A stretch of DNA of 64,000 nt from Trichuris trichiura (taxonomy: Eukaryota; Nematoda; Enoplea; Trichinellida; Trichuridae), in the NCBI GenBank assembly GCA_037903355.1, contig JBAJFE010000042.1, positions 62,001 to 126,000 of the forward strand, in the 5' to 3' direction. The notes beneath the pieces were generated by a model. That model ran no database searches. It was not told the DNA's origin and worked only from the letters and a program-made list of their open reading frames with translations. The position numbers and the translations under genes were made by a program. The stretch's first letter is position 1; each line of letters starts with the position of its first letter. Below are positions 56,826 through 64,000 of this stretch, piece by piece.

Positions 56826-56945
56826 GAGCTGATGACGGGACTAGAGCGTCCCGAAAGTTAAGTCCGTTCATTTTCTGTCAATTTCCTAATAACTTGCTCA
56901 TCTGTTCATTGATAGGGCGTTTGTGCTAATTTTTTACAGATAACA
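56826..56945 (+). repeat. best-preserved hammerhead-like repeat arm
   Basis: CTGATGA at 56829-56835, stem CGGGAC (56836-56841), loop TAGAGC, stem GTCCCG (56848-56853), then AAAG, so CTGATGA and CCCGAAAG are both exact. Downstream the arm continues with TCAATTTCCTAATAACTTGC and TCATTGATAGGG, shared with other copies at 18270-18330 and 47590-47645. Confidence 0.75.
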
Positions 56946-59311
56946 GATACAAAACAAGCGCGAAACCGTGTAAAGGTCAAAATACAGAAATGAAGACCCA
57001 TCACCCTTTACAAAGCATCCAATGCTTAAGAACCTGCACAGCAGCGTTGTTGAACTTTCTAGTACACACAAAAGCTTCTGAGAAATCATTTCGTCTCTTC
57101 AATTCGAATTACGTGTCCACATATCCGTTTTAAAATTGAAATGGCTTGACTTGAGGCAACTGATTGTGCAGTGGATCGTTTCTAAAGTACTGAGCTGGAC
57201 ATAAGAATCTTCAGAAAAGGGATAGACTGGATTCAAGTAAGCTGGGCGGACTTGTCTTCATTTTGCTTTGCTTATGTTGGCAAGTGATAATAAATATTAA
57301 TAGATTTGGCTGACGTACGTGAGTACAGCGGTGGGATCATAATCAGTTGTCCGTGTTAAGCGATCAGTGATCATAAATGATTAAACGAAAGCCAATGCAA
57401 TTCATGACAGGACGGACATGCAAACGCTGGCGGACGTTCGTACTGCTGCTGTTCACATTTATCGTGATATCACATTTGTAGCAGAGTGTACCATGTGCCT
57501 TCATGCGCCATTACAATAAGGGAAAGGAACTGAGACAGGATGGACATTATTACTGTAAAAGCGAATAATAGCAGGATTAACCTCCCAGTGGAAATGCAGA
57601 TGCAACTGTCAGAATGAACATTTGCAATGCACTGCCCAGCCGGTCACTGGACGACCAAGTAGATGCTTGCAGTCCACCATTTAATTGGCGGGGTCATTGG
57701 ACGGGTCAGTGGAATCCAGCACTTTCCCACAGTTTGCGATAGCTGGACGAACAAAGCCTTGTCACGTGACTACGTGGCCGCCATCCGGCCAGCTCCCAAA
57801 AAGGTTCAGACAGTTCGATTGATTCGGCTGAGGGAAACTGCATAACTTTTCTTGTGAGTTCCCACGCCATGTTTGAGTAAACTTGGTGCTATCTTGACAG
57901 GTGTTCATGCCAGTGGCCTTCTTTGGCAAGTTTTACTCCTGTTTAATTGTATACCAATTGCGCTCCAGAATGGTAATCAATGGCTCGTCTTAATGAACAG
58001 CTACCATTGTACGAAGGAATATGATCGACAAGTGTGCGCAGTAATCGTTGCGCAGAAAAGATAAGAAGTCATAAATGAAAAGCTAGCGTGATTGATCATT
58101 TAGGCGTTTTGGCATCCTGGGTCTAGACTGATCATCACTATCAAACCATAGCAAGGCTGATCACATGCAGGAATGTACTCATAATTTCACCTTTTTCGCA
58201 GTTCCCAGATTTTACAGGCAATGCAAATTCAACGTTGCATGAAACCAATGCTAGGTGCTATGAAGATGACATACGCGTACACTTTGGAGGTGATCTTGGT
58301 CTTCTACCCATCAGCAGACATAATGTTCAGAAAGCGACGTTATTCAGAAATTTCAAACAGAATCACTTCTGATAGACACCCTGCTTGTTGGAATACGTGG
58401 CTTTGCCGCCACACTTAAAGCCAACATGAATCGATTTCGAACATTAACTAAAAGCAAATTTAAAATAATTCATTTGCTTAAGGTTGTCCAATACTATAGT
58501 AAGATACCTTCTTAAGCTTTCCACTCTCCATCCGATATTTCGGTTAACAATAGTGTTTCAATTTCTGTTGCACCGAAAATCTCGACAGTTTTGATTACAT
58601 TTCCTCTGAGTATTAATAAAACAGTTACGTTTAAACAGGCCCCAACTCAAGCGCAAAATAAAAGAAATCTACCCGCCATACCAAAAATCGTTGCAGCAAG
58701 CTACGTGGTTGTCAGTTAACTTAAACTTCAACTGCTAAATCAGCCTTCGAGGAAGAGGATGAATGGGAAAAATAATTTTACTGCTCTGTACAATCAAAAC
58801 ACAGTTCGGTCACACAAATGACTTTTCTTTACTAATCAAAGTAACTGCATGTCACTTGGATGGACGGTAGCTTCGGTCGGTGCTCCTTTTGCATTAGATT
58901 GGAATGAGGAAGCCTGCTCTGCAGCTCCAGAATGCTTATTTCAGCGAACGGATTCTGTCCAGCGAACGGTAAGCAGCCTTCAGTTCCGACGAGGCTGTGC
59001 GCTGGAATATGTCGGATGCTTTTCAATACTTCTGTAAATAACGTAAGTATAGTAGCAGGAAGCGTAGTCGAAGTCTAACGCATAGCGCGTATCTTCATCT
59101 TTTCAGAATATCACCACTTCATGGAAAAACAGAAGTTATGTTGATCCTTAAATTCTCTTTTTGTTTCTATATTTATCCCCTAGCGCTTTCGTGACAACTA
59201 GCTTTACTAAGAAACCATTAGTTACAGTCACGAAATATTTGCTTTCCAGGCTCAGAGAGATACAACGGAAAATACTTTTTAAAAACCTATTCCCTTTCTT
59301 TTTCAATGAAG
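56946..59311. other. no firm gene; short ORFs of unknown status
   Basis: Plus ORFs at 57663-57845, 57873-58064 and 58221-58418 could belong to a decayed element but I recognise no motif. Confidence 0.35.
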
Positions 59312-59646
59312 TTAGTAAGTATAAATTAGAAAAAAATACAAACCTGGCGGCATCAATCCAGCTTTCACTCGAGCAACTATCGCATCATGAAGTTGATCAA
59401 TATATCTGGTAGCTTCGTTTATAACCTCAATCTAAAGTTTACAGTTTTAAAGAAGAGACTCAGTGATCATTACAATGTACCAACCTCATTTAAGCCGCGT
59501 CGACGACGAACCTCCGGTGGAAGGGCGCTCTGCAATCTGCGCACTTCTTGTTTCTGTAGGCGACGCATCAATGCTTTTTTGGCTTTAACTGCGGCGGATG
59601 CGGATGGTCGCGACGATTGGGGTTTTGTTCGTCTTGGACAGGTCAT
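59312..59646 (-). CDS. possible small helix-loop-helix (Id-like) protein
   Basis: Exon 1 59646-59474 and exon 2 59405-59312 give 88 residues, joined in frame across a 68-nt intron (ATT|GTAATG ... GCTACCAG). The sequence has two amphipathic helices, KALMRRLQKQEVRRLQSALP and NEVGTLYIDQLHDAIVARVK, separated by a basic loop (PEVRRRRGL), the shape of a helix-loop-helix dimerisation domain without a typical DNA-binding basic region. The ATG is directly preceded by an AAATTAG acceptor, and an in-frame stop coincides with it. The C-terminal hydrophobic end could be an unspliced extension (possible donor at CCAG|GTTTGT). Family assignment is tentative. Confidence 0.45.
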
Positions 59647-60686
59647 CTAATTTTTTTGGAAGAGAGATTTAAAGGTATCAAAGTGTGCTTTCGCTGGCCA
59701 CCGCTGCAAGCTAGCTTGACGACGTCTAGCGCACGCTTTTATTTCAGGTAGGCGGTACCAGAGCGTTCGACATTCATTGGTCAAGACAAACAGGTCTGAT
59801 CAGCTTCCCACGACATCGCCATGCAAACACCTGCCGTATGTGCCATTTCCCTGGAGGGGACACAAGGAGCTTTAGGATTGGCGGCAGGTCACTTCTGTGC
59901 AACCGATTTGGCTACAGCTGTTGACTTAAACCATGGGAACGTTGATCAGATCGTTAGTTGTGTGGGAAAACAGTGCATACCGGTACACGCTGCATTCAAA
60001 GTAGCAGCTGGGCGTTCTCCGAAATGGGTGAGAAACTTGTGACCTGACTCGCTGAGCAAACGAGCTCGTTTTGTGACATGTAACTTGTAAGGTGCAATTT
60101 GTCTGCTGCTTTTAAATCGAACCCACGCAGAACCATAACGAAAATACTCTAATGAATAAGATAGGGTTTCAAATTACGCACAGCGTTTAATCGCGTCTAC
60201 TATGCGTAAACTCAAACTGCGTCAGTTTGCGCGGAACAAAACTGAAATTTTCTTTGCTTTAACCATTTTTGCTATTATTTTCTCCTGAATGTATGCATTT
60301 TAATATAAAACGGCAAAAAAATTACCAGGCGGACGAAACTAGAAAAGTTATCTATAGAATAATGTGTGAATAATGGTAAATCAATAATGTACTCTCAGGT
60401 GACATATTGTTCTAGAATCCGTCCGCACGACAAGAGCTGCCGCCCGGCCGTTGGTCTCATAAAAGGTCGAACTGTCATTGTCTAGGTTCGAATAAGCACA
60501 TTAGCACTGTGTCATCGACTTGTCGGTACCCTTTGACATAAAAGTGCCGCTATTGCCATTACTGATCGCGGCAACGTCCGCTCCTTACCACCTGCGTCGG
60601 TTAGCGGTTGTGCAACGCGTGGTCGACGCCACGCTGACCGTCGCAGCCTTTGTGACCCTCACGCCGCGCCCATGCGCCGCTTTCAG
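59647..60686. other. no gene supported
   Basis: ORFs at 59821-60042 and 60520-60765 (plus) show no motif or splice context. Confidence 0.4.
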
Positions 60687-60944
60687 CTATTTGACTGTAA
60701 TTACTAATAGATGGGCGTCACCTCTAACAGCTGCCAAAATTAAGAGAGCTTTGTTTGCGAACTGATCGGCCAGTTTCTTGCTGTATTCGTTATGCCGCTT
60801 CAGTTCATCTATGTTGAAATGATGAAAGTCTTTCCAAAATTTTTTTCTGTTTGCGTTGAGATGGTAACAACGGAAATTGGGAAACAGTCGCCGCAGGGGC
60901 AGTTGCAGAAAAAAGAGGTAACCATTATAGCAGTTCCTTACCAA
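60687..60944 (-). CDS. possible exon of an unknown gene
   Basis: The minus frame contains a coherent helical, charged stretch (FWKDFHHFNIDELKRHNEYS then KKLADQFANKALLILAAVRG) that looks coding and might be a mitochondrial or membrane-linked protein. A donor-like AGAG|GTGACG follows LAAVR, so the true exon may end near 60716. No partner exon was found. Confidence 0.3.
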   Translation of the reverse strand: MVRNCYNGYLFFLQLPLRRLFPNFRCYHLNANRKKFWKDFHHFNIDELKRHNEYSKKLADQFANKALLILAAVRGDAHLLVITVK

Positions 60945-63900
60945 AAGCTCAGGCGAAAATTGGCTGGCTTCACTAAATGATCACATTAAAACTACAGGAC
61001 TGTGCACTTCCTCCTTTCGTCTTTTGATAAGCTAACAAAGCAAGAAGGGATAGGCACCCAGGACAGCATAGGGTGACGTGAATTCGTCATAAATCACATG
61101 GCAAAGAATCGAAACAGAGAAAACAGGTCGTTTCTCTTTGAGACCAGGCAGAGGTAATTGCCAGTGGCTAGAATGAAATGCTCAGCAGGTATCGTTTCCG
61201 TTACAGACATCGGTAGGTAGGGTCCTTTGTTTTGTTGACTATCAGTCTTCCTTCCAGGCGGGAAGCTCGAAAACAACTTAGTCACGACCATAAAATGAAA
61301 AAATGCTACGTTACTTCAAAGTAGCTTTTTTCAATTTGCAGCTCCGATTTATTGCCTATAAGTCAACAGCGCGTTTGACTACACCTTGAGATGGGATAGC
61401 ATTTCGACGAAGAGCGGAACGCTGCTTCTTTCTGTTAAGAACATTTTAGAAAAAAGTTCGCTAATCTAATGATTGGAAATGAAATATTATCCTTGGAGAC
61501 CAGCTATCCGTTGGTCAGCCACTATTTCTTTCAGCCTTAGCAAATAGCCTCAATGGAGCTATTAACGTGCTGGTCACTTAAGAAGAACTTTCTATCAACA
61601 AAGTGAATTAGAATGGAATATTTATCTTGACTTAAACGGTAGGTGTTCGTTAACGGGTTAGAAAGTTTTCATATGCATATTGCTTTCTAAAATTAAACGA
61701 AATAAATTACCTCCTAACGAATGGATGAACGCCTGTTACAGAAATAACACAGAATAATCGCTTTGTTTTTCACAGCTTTTGTGACTAAGGATTATCTTCG
61801 CGTAGCTACTTTGAGGGTACGTTATTTTTAATCTTATTCTATCTATAAGATCATCTGTTTTACTAAGTGTCATATATGCCAGAGCAAATGTGCCTAATAT
61901 TTAATAACTGATGTTTTTCTCGCGTTAATTTCACCATGTATAGTCTGGTGCTCGATAATGATTTTCTGTTTTGAGGCACTTATCAATTTGAAAATCTGCT
62001 GCTTGGTAACTGGTAGTTAAAGTTTAAAAAACCAAGGAGATGAGCCGTCCGAGTCATTAAAAAGTTGGTCACCGAATTTTCGGAACTGCAACACGTTTGT
62101 TCGCTGTATCATTCGCTGGCGACGGAGTAAGGTGCATTCTGAATTCTTTTTGTCCAAATTTAGTTTTCCTTTGTCTTTACTGATGATTCAGCTATATCGT
62201 GTTTCAAGCTGTAAGTACGGAATTTGTCCCGTTGAAGAAAGTACGAAAACTTCTAATATCAGTTTATAGCGCTGGACGGACTTTAGACATTAGCTTAGCA
62301 AGTATTGGCTTTTTTCAACGGAACAAATTCCGTAAGAACAGCTTGAAACACGATGAAACTACGGTGCTGTAGGAAATTATGTTCTCAAGGTCAGCTATGG
62401 AGAAATCGGTTATTATTTCAAAATTACAGCAGTTATGAGCAAAAACAAGATTAGTATGCGTAAGATTGCGCTGGAAGGCTGCCTGCGCGCAATAGCAAAC
62501 TGCGAGAATAATTCTGCCAGATCGTAATCGTGTGCCCTGGTATGACTCACAATTCGCAAACTAGTTCTTTCCAAAAGTTCTGTGCAAAAAGAATAAGCAC
62601 AGCGGGAAAGTTTGTATTGGAAATTGAGCGCTTGCTTGTTGTAGGGCTTCTGTGCCATGAGGCAAATAAAATCGTTTGATGAGAGTGACAGTTGTCATCG
62701 GTTGTAGAAATCTGAGATCGTATTATGAAAATTAGATGTCGTACATCGCAGGCGCTTCATAGTTTAACTGTTTTAAAGTCAATCGTTTTATGGAATACTT
62801 AACTATACCTGTTTAAATGAGAATAATTTACAACCACATAATACATTGCTTAAACCACGATGACCTTTCCCTCCATGCCATAGTTACGCAGCCATTTTCG
62901 CCCTAGCGCGCTTAGACGTAGCAAGCGCCGTTTGACTATGATTAGTTCCATGTGATCAGTTCTATCAAAGTACTAATTCGCCAACGAGTACCTCTTATTT
63001 CAGGGTTCATTGGCCTTTGGCACTGACTGACGCGGAGCCGGCCATCGTGAAAGGTCTACAGTCCTCTATAACGCTCAGCATTCCACTGACCTCTGGGCAG
63101 GGGGTCGTAGCGCCCGTGACCACTCCGTTTGGCTTCCAATGCTCTGTAACTACGCTAAAAAAATCATTTTCTTGCATAATGACGGCAGAAACAGTACATT
63201 CCCAAAAACTCCGCGTTTCTAATCACTAGTCTCGAAAAGAATATTGAACCGTACATCTGACAGGAAAACGCCAGTCATAAATTTATAAATAACTGAAAAA
63301 GACTGCTATGCTTTGAAACGCGAGAAAGTTCAGCCGGACATTCAGATTCGTAAGGCAGCATGAATAATGCACTCCTGAAGCAGAGTACATTTTTTCAAGG
63401 CCCCGAATGGTCCAAGAAAACAATCTGCGTGCATCAGTTTGACTGGTTGGCCAGACGCTTTCTGTCTGCAGAAGTACTTGGCCTTTCGATAAGACCTTAT
63501 GCTTAAGGGATATCTAATGCTCACCAAAAGTTTACACACGAGTATTTATGTGGAGAAATGCCTCCAGTGGACCCAAGATAAACTATGCAAAAAAATGCTT
63601 ACAGAAGTGCTTTAACGAAAAAATGAATGAAGATTTATCAAATGGAACCTTAAGTTATAATGCGCTTAGACGCATAAGTATTCCAAGGTAACAATATTTG
63701 TCTGAAAGTTAACTTTGTAGCTTGAAAACTGTAGCTTTAGAAGCCGTACTGCCTAATGAATGTCCAATAGTTATCGAAAAACGCAATTTGGTAGTATCTT
63801 CACGTTAAACTTTCAGAACCATTACCTGTATGCGCACTGGAATAGCTGAGTAAAATATAAATTTTTCTAACGGAGTATTTCGATAAATGTATAGGTGATC

Positions 63901-64000
63901 ATCGCATGGTCTTTCGATCTGCAAGTAAGGTTGCAGAGAAAGCTTTAATCAAAAACATTTTAAGATGTCTTCTGAATTTCTGATGGAAAAATTAATCAAC
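60945..64000. other. no gene seen; inverted repeat and repeat fragment
   Basis: Includes a fragment of the dispersed repeat at 61712-61760 (CGAATGGATGAACGCCTGTT) and the inverted repeat at 62196-62355. No supported coding region. Confidence 0.4.
62196..62355. repeat. inverted repeat, about 45-bp arms
   Basis: TCGTGTTTCAAGCTGT, TACGGAATTTGT and CCGTTGAA on the left are repeated as complements in reverse order on the right (TTCAACGGAACAAATTCCGT, ACAGCTTGAAACACGA). The spacer is about 70 bp. A related half-copy lies at 4333-4370. Confidence 0.75.

Noticed and set aside
1..64000. tRNA, rRNA or CRISPR-like arrays
   Set aside because: Scanned for tRNA T-arm words and regular spacer repeats; the few GGTTCGAAT-like words lack cloverleaf partners, and there is no spaced direct-repeat array.

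Overview
The window is nuclear DNA from a small-genome animal, most likely a nematode and probably clade I (Trichuris/Trichinella-like). Genes are broken by many very short GT-AG introns (mostly 45-60 nt), lie on both strands at short spacing, and include a tandem UNC-60A-like / UNC-60B-like pair of ADF/cofilin genes, which is a nematode arrangement. Several start codons sit a few bases after a 3' splice acceptor with no visible upstream exon, as expected for spliced-leader trans-splicing. There is no bacterial or plasmid-like content. The organism call is an inference; no rRNA, mitochondrial or marker sequence is present.

Layout. 0-6 kb: tail of a gene entering from the left, TMEM65 (+), then RRP9/U3-55K (-), whose 2.4-kb intron holds a pogo/Tigger-type MITE and a near-perfect hairpin. 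6-11 kb: a 66-residue two-exon gene, mitochondrial ribosomal protein bL35m and ZC3HC1/NIPA, all on the minus strand; the last two are 149 bp apart and look operonic. ZC3HC1 carries a tandem duplication of one exon and a Penelope-like element fragment. 11-20 kb (+): a PH + PTB adaptor of the IRS/Dok class spread over about 8 kb by repeat-filled introns. 20-25 kb: decayed mariner and Tigger transposons. 25-29 kb (+): a predicted secreted protein and HSD17B10. 29-34 kb (-): UNC-60A then UNC-60B cofilins, with an antisense-oriented Penelope reverse transcriptase relic relative to the window in the large UNC-60B intron. 35-39 kb (+): TIM14/DNAJC19 and ubiquitin-L40 (UBA52). 40-42 kb: a second, longer Tigger pseudogene. 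43.6-49.7 kb: a divergent pair, a small unknown gene (-) and a p160/SRC-type nuclear receptor coactivator (+). 50-55 kb: Penelope-like relics flanking a membrane-anchored armadillo-repeat gene (+). 55-64 kb: mostly repeats and unrecognised sequence, with a small helix-loop-helix gene (-).

The main themes are ordinary housekeeping genes (mitochondrial ribosome, protein import, mitochondrial RNA/fatty-acid metabolism, snoRNP, ubiquitin, actin dynamics), two signalling genes (adaptor, coactivator), and a repeat landscape dominated by Penelope-like elements together with a dispersed hairpin motif with a hammerhead-ribozyme-like core (CTGANGA, stem, GAAA), often in inverted pairs. The observations most worth checking are the loss of the catalytic lysine in HSD17B10, the operon-like UNC-60 locus with separate Met-only exons, the exon duplication in ZC3HC1, the nematode p160 coactivator, and the hammerhead-like repeats.

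Exon coordinates were worked out by hand from splice signals, frame continuity and remembered family sequences; no alignment or transcript data were available.
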